From contig NZ_JADMLB010000054.1 of the NCBI RefSeq assembly GCF_015482765.1, positions 1 through 51,373 on the forward strand: DNA of 51,373 bases, written 5' to 3'. Source of the stretch: Halodesulfovibrio sp. GTDB taxonomy: Bacteria; Desulfobacterota; Desulfovibrionia; Desulfovibrionales; Desulfovibrionaceae. The position numbers and the translations under genes are program-made. A model generated the notes under the pieces. That model was not told the DNA's origin. It worked only from the letters and a program-made list of their open reading frames with translations, and ran no database searches. Below are positions 7,589-16,495 of this stretch, in pieces. Each line of letters begins with the position of its first letter. Position 1 is the first letter of the stretch.

Positions 7589-8494
7589 ATGTTTAAGAAA
7601 ATTCTGTTCGCTACATCAGCTTCCCCCGCTTGCGATAACGCAGCCAAGGTTTCTTTTGATCTCGCACAAAAAAACAATGCTAAACTGTTTGCCCTGCATG
7701 TTCTTGGCGTTCCATCCCGAGGCTTCAGCAACACTGTTACCGACCTTCGCAGCGGCGAAGAGGAAACTGTAGATGCTGATTACCGTGACTGGGTGATGGA
7801 AGAACTCACTACAACATACTCAGCCCAGCTGGCCGATTACGAAAACACTGCGTTGGAACTTGCTGTAGGCGTTCCGGCTACCGAAATTCTGCGTTTTGCT
7901 CGCAAAGAAGGTGTAGACCTTATCGTTATGGGCGCCAATACCCGTGACGATGATCCAGAGTCTGCCCGCTCCCGCTCTATTGTTGGCCGCACTATGGAAA
8001 AAGTAGCCCGTCTGGCAAAATGTCCCGTACTTATCGTAAACAGACCATGCACAACCTGCTGGAAACTCTTCTCAAACATTGTCTACTGTACTGATTTCTC
8101 AGCAGCAGCCGATAATGCTTTCGAGTTTGCACGCACTACTGCTGAGCAAATCGGCGCAAAACTCAACATCTTCCACGCATTCGATATGTCCAGCTCTAAG
8201 ATGGGTCTTTTCCCGTCTCAAACGGACATCGAACGCCAGCTTGAAACAGCACAGAAGAAAATTGATGAGCGTTATGTTTCCAAGCTGAAAGACTATGACA
8301 ACTATGATGTAGAAATATGGGAAGGCACCCCGTACGTAGAAATTTTGAAATTCGCACGGGAAAAACAAGCCGACCTTATCATCATGGCACACCATACTGC
8401 TGAAGTTCCAGCAGAAGACGCAGAGCTAGGCAGCACCATTGAACAGGTGGTTGTCCGCTCTGCTTGCCCTGTCGCCAGTGTGTCGCGTGCATAA
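7589..8494 (+). CDS. Universal stress protein with two Usp domains
   Basis: The 301-residue protein consists of two UspA-type domains, about residues 1-150 and 155-301, each starting with the typical first strand (ILFATSASPACDNAAK and IVYCTDFSAAADNAFE). The first domain keeps a glycine-rich nucleotide-loop region (VMGANTRDD, then SIVGRTMEKV), whereas the second has HHTAEV at the equivalent place and may not bind ATP. The ribosome binding site lies inside the stop of the preceding gene, three bases away. Its position within the tmc operon suggests that it links energy status to the downstream signalling proteins; this is inference. Confidence 0.88.
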   Translation: MFKKILFATSASPACDNAAKVSFDLAQKNNAKLFALHVLGVPSRGFSNTVTDLRSGEEETVDADYRDWVMEELTTTYSAQLADYENTALELAVGVPATEILRFARKEGVDLIVMGANTRDDDPESARSRSIVGRTMEKVARLAKCPVLIVNRPCTTCWKLFSNIVYCTDFSAAADNAFEFARTTAEQIGAKLNIFHAFDMSSSKMGLFPSQTDIERQLETAQKKIDERYVSKLKDYDNYDVEIWEGTPYVEILKFAREKQADLIIMAHHTAEVPAEDAELGSTIEQVVVRSACPVASVSRA

Positions 8495-8522
8495 AAAGAC
8501 ACATGCTGGTTAGAGGTGAAAC

Positions 8523-8930
8523 ATGCATACACCGCGCGTACTTGTAGTAGATGACGAACTCAGTTTCAGGCTGTTCTTAAAGACGCTGTTCGAAACAAGT
8601 GGCATGCGGGTAGAAAGTGCCCGTAACGGCAGTGAGGGGTACGACAAAGCACGGGCAAACAAGCCTTCGCTTATCGTACTGGATGTGATGATGCCCGAAT
8701 GGGGCGGAATCAATATGTACCGGAGAATTAGAACGACGCCGGAACTGGCAGATATACCAGTAGTAATGCTTTCTGCGGTGGCTCCGGAGGGTTTTACCCA
8801 TGCGCTTAACATGATAGGCATATCGGAAACGGAATTACCGCCACCGGAAGCCTATGTGGAAAAACCCCCGAGTCCTGAAAAGCTACTTGCTACAGTTCGT
8901 GGTCTGCTAAATCAGAGTGTTTCCGAATAA
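8523..8930 (+). CDS. Single-domain response regulator (CheY/DivK-like)
   Basis: The 135-residue protein is a lone receiver domain. The acidic pair is D10-D11, the phospho-acceptor is D54 in IVLDVMMPEW, and the conserved switch lysine lies in VEKPPSP near residue 113. It has no output domain, so it should act by protein-protein contact or as a phosphorelay intermediate. An insertion around residues 88-110 (SAVAPEGFTHALNMIGISETELPPPEAY) is longer than in CheY. It lies 28 bases after usp and just before a second receiver protein and a receiver-kinase, so the likely partner is the kinase at 9622. Confidence 0.9.
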   Translation: MHTPRVLVVDDELSFRLFLKTLFETSGMRVESARNGSEGYDKARANKPSLIVLDVMMPEWGGINMYRRIRTTPELADIPVVMLSAVAPEGFTHALNMIGISETELPPPEAYVEKPPSPEKLLATVRGLLNQSVSE

Positions 8931-8956
8931 CCTGCTACTACCAAGGAGTGACGACA

Positions 8957-9322
8957 ATGCCACATAAAGTCCTTGTAATTGATGACGATCCATATATTGT
9001 TAAATACCTCATCGATATTTTAACAGATAATGGCTACGCAACATGCTCAGCTTCTAACGGTGCCGAAGGTATCGAAGTGCTGAAACGTGAAAAACCAGAT
9101 CTCGTAACCCTTGATCTGGAAATGCCTGAAGAATGGGGCCCACGTTTTTACCGCAAAATGGCAAAAGAGCCGGGTTTTGAAGAAACACCGGTTATTGTTA
9201 TCAGCGGCTTGCCGGGTATCCATCTCGCAATCAAAAACGCTGTTGCGTCACTCAAAAAACCTTTTGACCCCAACGCTCTGCTTGAAATCATCAAGAAAGC
9301 GCTGGCTGAAAAAGACGCTTAG
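8957..9322 (+). CDS. Single-domain response regulator
   Basis: The 121-residue receiver domain has acidic residues D9-D11 and phospho-acceptor D53 in VTLDLEMPEEW. The threonine position holds Ser in VISGLPG, and the lysine lies in SLKKPFDP. No output domain follows. I chose the ATG at 8957, which has AAGGAG eight bases upstream, over a GTG nine bases earlier that overlaps that site. The EMPEEWG motif is shared with the preceding regulator (MMPEWGG), so the two are probably duplicates that may compete for the same kinase. Confidence 0.9.
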   Translation: MPHKVLVIDDDPYIVKYLIDILTDNGYATCSASNGAEGIEVLKREKPDLVTLDLEMPEEWGPRFYRKMAKEPGFEETPVIVISGLPGIHLAIKNAVASLKKPFDPNALLEIIKKALAEKDA

Positions 9323-9621
9323 TAATTATTTTTGCCTTCGGCGGTTTTCCCAAATGCTTAGCGGTCAGGTTCGACGAGAAAAAATACTCTTTTCACCGCG
9401 AACCAGCTCCCCGTAGCTGCTTTGCTCAAAACTGCGTAACGGCGTCACCAATGGTTGCTACGGCACACTCCCTTTCCATACGGAAAAAGGTACCGCTGCT
9501 TCTGGAACGTTGTTAACAACTTTTGAAGGGGGTTGGGAGAAGCTTTTACAAAGTTTCCACCCAACCGCCGGAGGCAAAAAAGAACAAACAAGAAACTCCT
9601 CAACCCATGGCTGGAGGAATA
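9323..9621. other. Spacer between response regulator and receiver-kinase genes
   Basis: This gap of about 300 bases is the longest within the tmc gene run and could carry a separate promoter. A weak hairpin (CTTTCC with GGAAAAAG near 9471-9489) is visible; no clear terminator is present. A frame open from a TTG at 9523 has no support as a start. Confidence 0.35.
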
Positions 9622-11571
9622 ATGTTATACACGATTCTGCTTGTGGACGATGAGGAAGGCATTCGAAAAATCTTAGGTCTGTCGCTGCGAGACTTAGGGT
9701 ATACAGTTCATACAGCAGCAAGCGGTGAAGAGGGTATTGAGCTTTTTAATAAGTACGAACCCGAAATCGTACTTACAGATATTAAAATGCCCGGCATTAC
9801 CGGCCTCGACCTCCTCGAACGCTTCAAATTTCAAGCTCCGGATACTGAAGTCATCATGATTACCGGCCACGGTGACATGGACCTTGCTATCCAGAGTATT
9901 AAGAACAACGCTACCGACTTCATCACAAAGCCTATCAACGAAGACGCTCTGGAAATTGCCCTCAAGCGTGCTCACGAACGCATTGATATGCGCCGTCAGA
10001 TCAACCAGTATACCTGCGACCTCGAACGTCTTGTTGATGAACAGGCAACACAGATTGTGGAGCAAGAACGGCAACTGGCTGCGCTACAGATTGCAGAAGG
10101 ATTTGCAGATGGCCTACGCACGATTGTAAGCCATATTGACGGTGGCTCCTCTATGTTCAACCAGCTCCCCTGCTTTGTTTCCGTGCACAACGCGAATAGT
10201 GAAATTATTTCAAGTAACCCGCTTTTCAACGAACGCATTGGTCCTGCCACTGGCAAGCCTAGCTGGTGGGCATACAAAGGCGAAACGATCCGTCGTCCAG
10301 ACAGCTCACCTGTTGAGCGAGTACTTCTTTCCGGCGATGCGCAATCCTCTCAGGAAATTATTACCGATAAAAACGGTAACAAACTTCCTGTTCAGGTCAA
10401 CGCTGTACCGATTCTTGATAACGACGGAACAATTGAACTCGTACTGGAACTTGCTGCGGACATGACTGAAATTCAGACCATGCAAGAAGAGCTGCGCATC
10501 ACGCGTCACCGTTACCAGCAATTGTTTGAAGAGTCTCCATGCTATATCAGCGTACAGAATAAAGAATTGAAAATTATTGCGAACAACCGCCGCTTCCGTG
10601 AAGACTTTGGAAGTTCGCTAGGAAAAAGCTGTCATAAACTGTATGCGCACCGAGATACCCCGTGTGCGAACTGCCCTGTTCTGAAGACATTTGAAGACGG
10701 GAAAACTCATCAGTACGAAACGGTCATCACTACCAAAACTGGTGAGCAACGAAACGTACTTATATGGACAGCTCCTATCTGTGACGTTGAAGGGAATATT
10801 GCTGAAGTCATGGAAATGTCTACAGACATCACACAGCTTCGTGCTTTGCAGGATCGTCTCTCTACCCTCGGCCTGCTGCTTGGTTCCACAGCACACGGAA
10901 TTAAAGGTCTGCTCACTGCCTTGGACGGCGGCATCTATCGCCTTGGTTCAGGCATCAAAATGGACAAGCCGGAACGCGTCCTAGACAGCTTCAATGACCT
11001 GACTCACCTTATCGACCGTTTACGCAAGATGGTGCTGGATATCCTGCACTATGCAAAAGAGCGTTCGTTAAATTGGGAAGTCATCATTTTACCAAACTTT
11101 GTGCGTGAAATTGAAAGCATCATCCGTCCAAAGGCTGAAGCCAAAAGTGTTACCTTCAACTGTATCGCGCCGGAAGACGGCACCATTGAGGCAGACTACG
11201 GCGGGCTTTCTTCAGCTCTTGTAAATATTTTAGAAAATGCTGTTGATTCGTGTGAAGCTGCACGGTCTTCCGCTGAATACTGTGTAGAGTTTACTGTGTG
11301 TACGGATGGTAAAACCGTTGATTTCACTGTAACTGACAACGGCACTGGAATGACACAGGAGACAAGGGAAAAACTGTTTACACTATTCTTTTCCTCCAAG
11401 GGGTCAGCGGGAACAGGAATTGGATTATTCGTCGCAAACCAAACGGTTCAGCAACATGGCGGAACCATTTCTGTATCATCTGAACCGGGAGAAGGCAGTA
11501 GTTTTGCAGTACGAATGCATGCAGCACTTCCTGAACATCTCAAAAAAGAAATCTCTGAAGGCAAGGACTAA
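9622..11571 (+). CDS. Receiver-PAS-PAS-histidine kinase hybrid
   Basis: The 649-residue cytoplasmic protein has an N-terminal receiver (phospho-acceptor D53 in LTDIKMPG) and a coiled linker (about 125-165). Two PAS-like domains follow, the second with a cysteine set (CHKLYAHRDTPCANCPV). A kinase core comes last, with H425 in TAHGIKGLL, an N box (NILENAVDS), DNGTGM and a G2 box (GTGIGLF). It has no membrane span, so the signal must be internal or passed from another kinase through the receiver. GGAGG lies before the ATG at 9622. It ends the tmc signalling run, and a terminator follows. Its design resembles the receiver-kinase at 16496. The order tmc, Usp, two regulators, kinase matches my memory of DVU0258-DVU0266. 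Confidence 0.88.
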   Translation: MLYTILLVDDEEGIRKILGLSLRDLGYTVHTAASGEEGIELFNKYEPEIVLTDIKMPGITGLDLLERFKFQAPDTEVIMITGHGDMDLAIQSIKNNATDFITKPINEDALEIALKRAHERIDMRRQINQYTCDLERLVDEQATQIVEQERQLAALQIAEGFADGLRTIVSHIDGGSSMFNQLPCFVSVHNANSEIISSNPLFNERIGPATGKPSWWAYKGETIRRPDSSPVERVLLSGDAQSSQEIITDKNGNKLPVQVNAVPILDNDGTIELVLELAADMTEIQTMQEELRITRHRYQQLFEESPCYISVQNKELKIIANNRRFREDFGSSLGKSCHKLYAHRDTPCANCPVLKTFEDGKTHQYETVITTKTGEQRNVLIWTAPICDVEGNIAEVMEMSTDITQLRALQDRLSTLGLLLGSTAHGIKGLLTALDGGIYRLGSGIKMDKPERVLDSFNDLTHLIDRLRKMVLDILHYAKERSLNWEVIILPNFVREIESIIRPKAEAKSVTFNCIAPEDGTIEADYGGLSSALVNILENAVDSCEAARSSAEYCVEFTVCTDGKTVDFTVTDNGTGMTQETREKLFTLFFSSKGSAGTGIGLFVANQTVQQHGGTISVSSEPGEGSSFAVRMHAALPEHLKKEISEGKD

Positions 11572-11673
11572 GGGTTGTCTTTAAATCAATCCGCTCTGTA
11601 AAGAATACCGAGCTGGATTACTTTAGAAATAGCCCATAGCCCACTTACTCTGCAATAAACAGAGTGCCTGCTT

Positions 11674-11704
11674 GAGGCGGTGTGAAGCCCGCACCGCCTC
11701 ATTT
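11674..11704 (+). terminator. Probable terminator of the tmc-signalling operon
   Basis: GAGGCGGTG pairs perfectly with CACCGCCTC (11674-11700) around a nine-base loop. Only a short ATTTAG tail follows, so termination strength is uncertain. Confidence 0.6.
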
Positions 11705-11869
11705 AGCGTTCTTTCGCACGCTTTATCTCCACAGTAGCCCGCCGCAACTCTCCTGCTATAAACCAATTGTTTTCCCTTGCTTTTCTCATTCTATTCTGCA
11801 AGGACACTCCTTCTTTATTTAGCTCTCAAGCTATGTTTGCTTTCATCATGTTCAAGGTGGTTCTACTTC

Positions 11870-12997
11870 ATGTCCCAAAATAAGCTTATAGCCTATGTCT
11901 GCATTACAGCCCTCATACTTATTTGCGGAGTAATTGCAGATGACTTTTATTCCAAAAATTTTCTCGCTCCGCAAAACGGATACTATATTATCTCAGAAAT
12001 ACACACTGGTGAGTTTAAAACAGACTATGAAATTCGTCTCGAACGGCGTCCTTTCGAAAAATTTATTTACTCAGTAGAAAAGCAACTCTCCTTGGCCGAC
12101 CCAATTCTCTATACTCTCATTCCTGGAAAGAATGATGGAATTCCACAGCTACATAACGCTGACAAAAAAGATTCCGCCAACCTTCGAAAAAACTTTTTCT
12201 TTTTTGACGGAGAAAACAAACAGATTCATCTGTTTCACAGAAATATCGAAACTATTGTTCCTATTGAGGATGGCAGAGCGCAAAATAAAGATCTTCCCTT
12301 CCCAGAAAAAGAATGCCGTTTCCAACGTGAAACCGAACGGTCTTTTACGCTCTTCTACACGTTTTGGTCACCGTCAGGCAGAATTGGCTGTAAAAAAGAG
12401 GTATTATTCATAAAAGTGGATAAAAATGACCCGCGTCTTTTGGCTCTCCAAAACTTACAACATCAAGAACATGCCGAAGACCTTGCCTACTACGCTTCTT
12501 TACAGGAAAAGTTACTTCCAATGGTCGTTGGAAGCAGCAAAATGCCGCAAATTACGGCTGGTAGCATTACATTGAATGCACCTGCCGGATCAGAGCTAAT
12601 ACGGTATGCATCTCACCCAGCACAACGATTTGAACAAGATCTTGTGCCAACCTACGACAGCGACTGGTATCTGCTTCGAGCAAGAAACTTTGATCTAGGT
12701 AATATTCATACCTTCTCTACTCGAAATCATGTTTTTGATTTCAACACAATCACAACCAAAATGATTCCTGATGAACTCATTCTGTTTCAAGATCAGCATG
12801 GGATTATCTACTTTGACCGCACGACAAAGAAAGTGGTTGCCATCTACCATGTGTACAATACATCGTCTAAAAAACATATTCTGGCAGAAACACGACTCCC
12901 TATTAAAAACATTACGTGGAAAGTACTTCAGCAAATCTACGCATGCTTCCTAACTCTTGATTCAAATTATACCCCACAACCCCATAAGGTTCGATAG
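11870..12997 (+). CDS. Membrane-anchored hypothetical protein
   Basis: The 375-residue protein has an N-terminal hydrophobic segment (about residues 5-24) that acts as an uncleaved anchor or signal peptide. The remainder is hydrophilic and lies presumably in the periplasm. I chose the ATG at 11870 because AAGGTGG lies nine bases upstream; the frame is open for 31 more codons, but those lack a ribosome binding site. The C-terminal part has aromatic beta-rich sequence (SDWYLLRARNFDLGNIHTFS, then FDRTTKKVVAIYHVYN). I do not recognise a family. The gene is alone, follows the tmc terminator and has its own strong terminator. Codon use is more AT-rich than in the tmc genes by eye. Confidence 0.65.
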   Translation: MSQNKLIAYVCITALILICGVIADDFYSKNFLAPQNGYYIISEIHTGEFKTDYEIRLERRPFEKFIYSVEKQLSLADPILYTLIPGKNDGIPQLHNADKKDSANLRKNFFFFDGENKQIHLFHRNIETIVPIEDGRAQNKDLPFPEKECRFQRETERSFTLFYTFWSPSGRIGCKKEVLFIKVDKNDPRLLALQNLQHQEHAEDLAYYASLQEKLLPMVVGSSKMPQITAGSITLNAPAGSELIRYASHPAQRFEQDLVPTYDSDWYLLRARNFDLGNIHTFSTRNHVFDFNTITTKMIPDELILFQDQHGIIYFDRTTKKVVAIYHVYNTSSKKHILAETRLPIKNITWKVLQQIYACFLTLDSNYTPQPHKVR

Positions 12998-13002
12998 CTC
13001 AA

Positions 13003-13031
13003 AAAAAGGCGGTGTTTCTACACCGCTTTTT
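13003..13031 (+). terminator. Terminator after the membrane-anchored hypothetical gene
   Basis: GCGGTG and CACCGC form the core stem (13009-13026), extended by A/T pairing and followed by five T. Confidence 0.85.
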
Positions 13032-13154
13032 CTTTGCCCACATAACGCATCATGCGTCCCCAAGAATGCTATACGACCAGATCTCTCTGAAAAAACACCA
13101 CGGTTGTTTATATATATAAACAAGATGAAAAAAACCCACCTAAAAGCATTCTCA

Positions 13155-13205
13155 TAAAAAAGGCTCCGTTGTGTACCGGTAAAAACACACGGTAGAACGG
13201 AGCCT
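13155..13205 (-). terminator. Terminator of the minus-strand gene at 13329
   Basis: AGGCTCCGTT and AACGGAGCCT form a 10-bp stem with an inner TACCG/CGGTA pairing. On the minus strand it is followed by a run of six T. It lies 124 bases beyond the stop of the gene at 13329. Confidence 0.75.
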
Positions 13206-13328
13206 AATTAAAAGGACTGGTAGAACATCATACAAGCCGTTTTTATAACGACAGGGATTTGCATAGGGTTTGCCATTCAAACCGTTACCGTTACGGCAAC
13301 AGAGCATATAAAAACAGCTTGTACTGTT

Positions 13329-13934
13329 TTACGCTGTTACACGGATGCTCGATTGCGCAGTAGATGAAACCGCGCGGGAACTCATGGGTTTGTATCCCAC
13401 AGCCCCGGAGGTACGCGGTACAGGCTGTACAGTCGAAACTGACTGCACACTCTGTACTGTTTGTACATCAAGTGCTGCTTGCGGAGTGGAAACACCCATC
13501 TGTGCTGCAATGGCTGCCTGCTTCACTGCACCGGCATGTTGATCGCCCCGGAAGAAAGCTTCATCAGCTGCGCGAGTCATCTTACGCAGTATCACTTTCT
13601 TAACGTCTTCCACTGTCGGGGACTCCGGCATGGCATTCATACGTGCCTCAGTGTAGCTGTCGCTCACTTCAACAAAGGTGGGAACCTCTCCCGCAGTACT
13701 CATAATTCCCGCATGCTGATTTACATCAAACTGCACACCGGCAACCTCTCCCGCCATCAACGCCTGATATTCATCAGACAACTCAACGGTATCTCTTACA
13801 GGAGATACTTCAGCTGAATTGAATTGCGCTGGCGAAAGTGCCTGTTGCTCTTCCTGCTTGGTCATCAACTGAGCGCCAGTCTGTACCAAGGGCTTAGCAA
13901 GTACATTTTCTGCATTCAATGTTGCGGTAATCAT
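13329..13934 (-). CDS. Hypothetical protein, 201 aa
   Basis: No family was recognised. The protein is soluble, lacks a signal peptide and is rich in Ala, Gln, Ser, Thr and Val. Its C-terminal 60 residues are low in complexity (VQTVQSVQSVSTVQPVP). The segment DTVELSDEYQALMAGEVAG near residues 48-66 looks like a short linear motif seen in flagellar or secreted proteins of Desulfovibrio, but this is only an impression. I chose the ATG at 13934 with GCGAGG six bases before it; a GTG seven codons upstream is the alternative. A clear terminator follows on its strand. The gene is probably real. Confidence 0.6.
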   Translation of the reverse strand: MITATLNAENVLAKPLVQTGAQLMTKQEEQQALSPAQFNSAEVSPVRDTVELSDEYQALMAGEVAGVQFDVNQHAGIMSTAGEVPTFVEVSDSYTEARMNAMPESPTVEDVKKVILRKMTRAADEAFFRGDQHAGAVKQAAIAAQMGVSTPQAALDVQTVQSVQSVSTVQPVPRTSGAVGYKPMSSRAVSSTAQSSIRVTA

Positions 13935-13963
13935 ATTGAACCTCGCATGTATCACATTCTGTC

Positions 13964-13998
13964 CTACCTCCCTGATCGGCAGGTAGCACTTTTTTTTT
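13964..13998 (+). terminator. Hairpin plus T9 facing the 13329 gene
   Basis: CTACCT (13964-13969) pairs with AGGTAG (13981-13986), with inner CC/GG, followed on the plus strand by nine T. No plus-strand gene runs into it. On the minus strand the same hairpin sits in the leader of the gene at 13329 and includes a GGGAGG sequence. Confidence 0.5.
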
Positions 13999-14182
13999 AT
14001 AGTGACTCACTCTTTTTATGTAGTTCATAAGCCACAAAAATCATTAGCTACACACGCATTTTTCATGAACTCCTCATCCCCCTAAGAGTATTTTCCACGA
14101 TCACTTTATAAACGTTACCGCTTTTTTTTAACAAAAAATTAACCTTTGGATAACAACCAGTAACCATTCCCAAAGAAACAAT

Positions 14183-14213
14183 AAAAAGAGCGACGCACCC
14201 CTGCGCCGCTCTT
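14183..14213 (-). terminator. Orphan minus-strand terminator
   Basis: AAGAGCG and CGCTCTT, with inner CGCA/TGCG and a CCCC loop, form a strong hairpin followed on the minus strand by TTTTTAT. No minus-strand gene ends here; the next plus-strand gene starts at 14428. It may end a small untranslated RNA. Confidence 0.5.
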
Positions 14214-14427
14214 CCCCAACAGCTTTCACGCACAACGTGAAGCCATATGCCTACTTTTCAAGCTTCCTTCTAAAACATACCGAATAGACAAAGCGTAAGC
14301 TTCAAGCGAATTGAATTCTCATTACACTTTCGGATAAACACTTGTTGACTATAAAGGAGATTGCTAAAAGAATCCAACCAGCTATAAATATATGCTTTCT
14401 ACTCACCTGCTGCTATGGAAGTCCACA

Positions 14428-16428
14428 ATGCAACGCGCTTACTATTCTGCCACTCAAGAAGAATTTCTAAAAACTGAACCAAATGCTATTTTAGGCGCAC
14501 TCGCCAGAAGCCACCCTTTCTCTCTTGAAGATCTTCAAAGAAACGCATGGCTTACCCAGATAAACATTCTTCAAAAACAACTTCACATTATTCCGGATAG
14601 CTATATTGCATTTGAATACGCCATTCCACGAATGGGAAAACGCGTAGACGCAGTCATACTACATGCAGGGGTTGTTTTCGTATTAGAATTCAAAGCTGGT
14701 GAAAAAAAATATACGCAACATGCCATAAGACAGGCTCTCGACTACGCGTTAGACTTAAAAAATTTCCATGCATTAAGCCACGCGATGCCGATTGTGCCAA
14801 TTGTTGTAGCAACAGAAGGTGAAGAAAAAGAGCTTTGTTATGAGAAATACGAAGATGGTGTATCTCTTCCCATAAAAGCCAATAAATCTAATGTAGCTGC
14901 ATGCATTCTTACTATCAGTCGCAAAGAACATGCCCAGCAAATTGATCCTGCTTTATGGTGTAATGCTCAATACCAGCCTACGCCGACCATTATTGAAGCG
15001 GCACAAGCTCTTTACAAGGGACATAGCGTCCGAGAAATATCCCGTTCCGATTCCGGAGCCATTAATCTTGAAAAAACATCTGCAGCTATTTCTAAAATCA
15101 TCGAATCATCAAAACGTAATTCACAAAAATCCATATGTTTTATCACTGGTGTTCCAGGCGCAGGCAAAACACTGGCGGGGTTAACACTCGCAAATGAACG
15201 TAACAATACTGATAAAGGTGAACATGCTGTTTTCCTATCTGGGAACGGCCCCCTTGTTGAAGTACTTCAAGAAGCATTGGCAAGAAATGAAGTAGCAGAA
15301 AGTAAGAACACCAAAGAAGGCATGACCAAACGACGCGCACTGTCTAAAGTAAAAGCCTTTATTCAAAATATTCACCACTTCAGAGACGACAACCTTCGAA
15401 CAACTGAAGCACCGATAGAACGAGTTACAATATTTGATGAAGCTCAGCGCGCATGGACAGCTGAACAGGCTTCCTCTTTTATGGCGCGAAAAAAAGGAAT
15501 TGCAGACTTTTCTATGTCCGAACCTGAATTTCTTATCAGTGTTTTGGATAGACACAAGGATTGGGCTACAATTGTGTGTTTGATTGGTGGCGGGCAGGAA
15601 ATCAACACAGGAGAAGCGGGACTGCCGGAATGGTTCTCTGCAATAAGTAAACAGTACCCTCATTGGAATGTCTACGTCTCCGACGCATTGTCAGAACATG
15701 AGTATACGAATGGAAAAGATATTTATTCCCTTCTCAAAACAAACCAGCTGACGATTAATAATAATCTGCACCTTGCAGTCTCTGTACGTTCTTTTCGATC
15801 TGAACAGGTTTCTGCTTGTATCGGAAAAGCGTTAGCGCTTAATCTCCATGAAGCTAAAGAACTCTTTTTGAAAGTACAGAAGACATACCCTATCGTTCTT
15901 ACCAGAAGCCTTGAACGAGCCAAGCAGTGGCTTCAAGCTCATGCTCGAGGCAACGAACAATACGGCATTACTGCATACTCCGGCGCACTCAGGCTCAAAC
16001 CTGAAGGCATACACATCAAAGCCAAGATTGATCCTAAGAACTGGTTTCTTAACCCTCGTGACGATGTACGCTCTTCCATGTTTCTGGAAGACGTCGCTAC
16101 GGAATTCGACATTCAAGGGTTAGAACTGGATTGGACGTGTGTTGCGTGGGATGCCAGCTTGCGTTTAGAAAACGGCAAATGGGAATATAAAGCCTTTAAG
16201 GGAACCAAATGGCAGAATGTTAATGACAGCGTACGTCGGAGGTACTTGCTAAATGCATACCGAGTCCTGCTCACACGAGCGCGGCAAGGTATGGTCATAT
16301 TTATTCCCGAAGGAAATCCGGATGACGAGACACATTTGCCTGAATTCTACTCACCCGTATATGAATATTTCTCAGCCTGCGGAGTGCCGGACATTGATAT
16401 GGATCTCACCGCTGATAACAAATCATAA
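14428..16428 (+). CDS. DUF2075-type nuclease-helicase fusion
   Basis: The 666-residue protein combines an N-terminal PD-(D/E)XK-like nuclease fold (E63, D74, then E87-F-K89 in FVLEFKAGE) with a superfamily 1-like helicase core. That core has Walker A GVPGAGKT at 241-248, Walker B FDEAQRAW, and a C-terminal LNAYRVLLTRARQG motif VI followed by FIPEG. This fits the DUF2075 (Schlafen-related P-loop) family. Its biological role is not settled, but relatives occur in phage-defence islands, so DNA or RNA cleavage in defence is a reasonable inference. I chose the ATG at 14428 because family members start at MxRAYYS and GGAAG lies six bases upstream. The gene stands alone, with no methylase or partner. 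Confidence 0.82.
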   Translation: MQRAYYSATQEEFLKTEPNAILGALARSHPFSLEDLQRNAWLTQINILQKQLHIIPDSYIAFEYAIPRMGKRVDAVILHAGVVFVLEFKAGEKKYTQHAIRQALDYALDLKNFHALSHAMPIVPIVVATEGEEKELCYEKYEDGVSLPIKANKSNVAACILTISRKEHAQQIDPALWCNAQYQPTPTIIEAAQALYKGHSVREISRSDSGAINLEKTSAAISKIIESSKRNSQKSICFITGVPGAGKTLAGLTLANERNNTDKGEHAVFLSGNGPLVEVLQEALARNEVAESKNTKEGMTKRRALSKVKAFIQNIHHFRDDNLRTTEAPIERVTIFDEAQRAWTAEQASSFMARKKGIADFSMSEPEFLISVLDRHKDWATIVCLIGGGQEINTGEAGLPEWFSAISKQYPHWNVYVSDALSEHEYTNGKDIYSLLKTNQLTINNNLHLAVSVRSFRSEQVSACIGKALALNLHEAKELFLKVQKTYPIVLTRSLERAKQWLQAHARGNEQYGITAYSGALRLKPEGIHIKAKIDPKNWFLNPRDDVRSSMFLEDVATEFDIQGLELDWTCVAWDASLRLENGKWEYKAFKGTKWQNVNDSVRRRYLLNAYRVLLTRARQGMVIFIPEGNPDDETHLPEFYSPVYEYFSACGVPDIDMDLTADNKS

Positions 16429-16495
16429 AAAAGTACGGCAGACGCAGCCATAAGGCATCAACCTGTTGTTTAGTGGTACATGGACTTCAGATTCT

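Noticed and set aside
9523-9621. Extension of the receiver-kinase gene to a TTG at 9523
   Set aside because: The ATG at 9622 has GGAGG and matches the usual first strand of a receiver domain; the extension has no such support.
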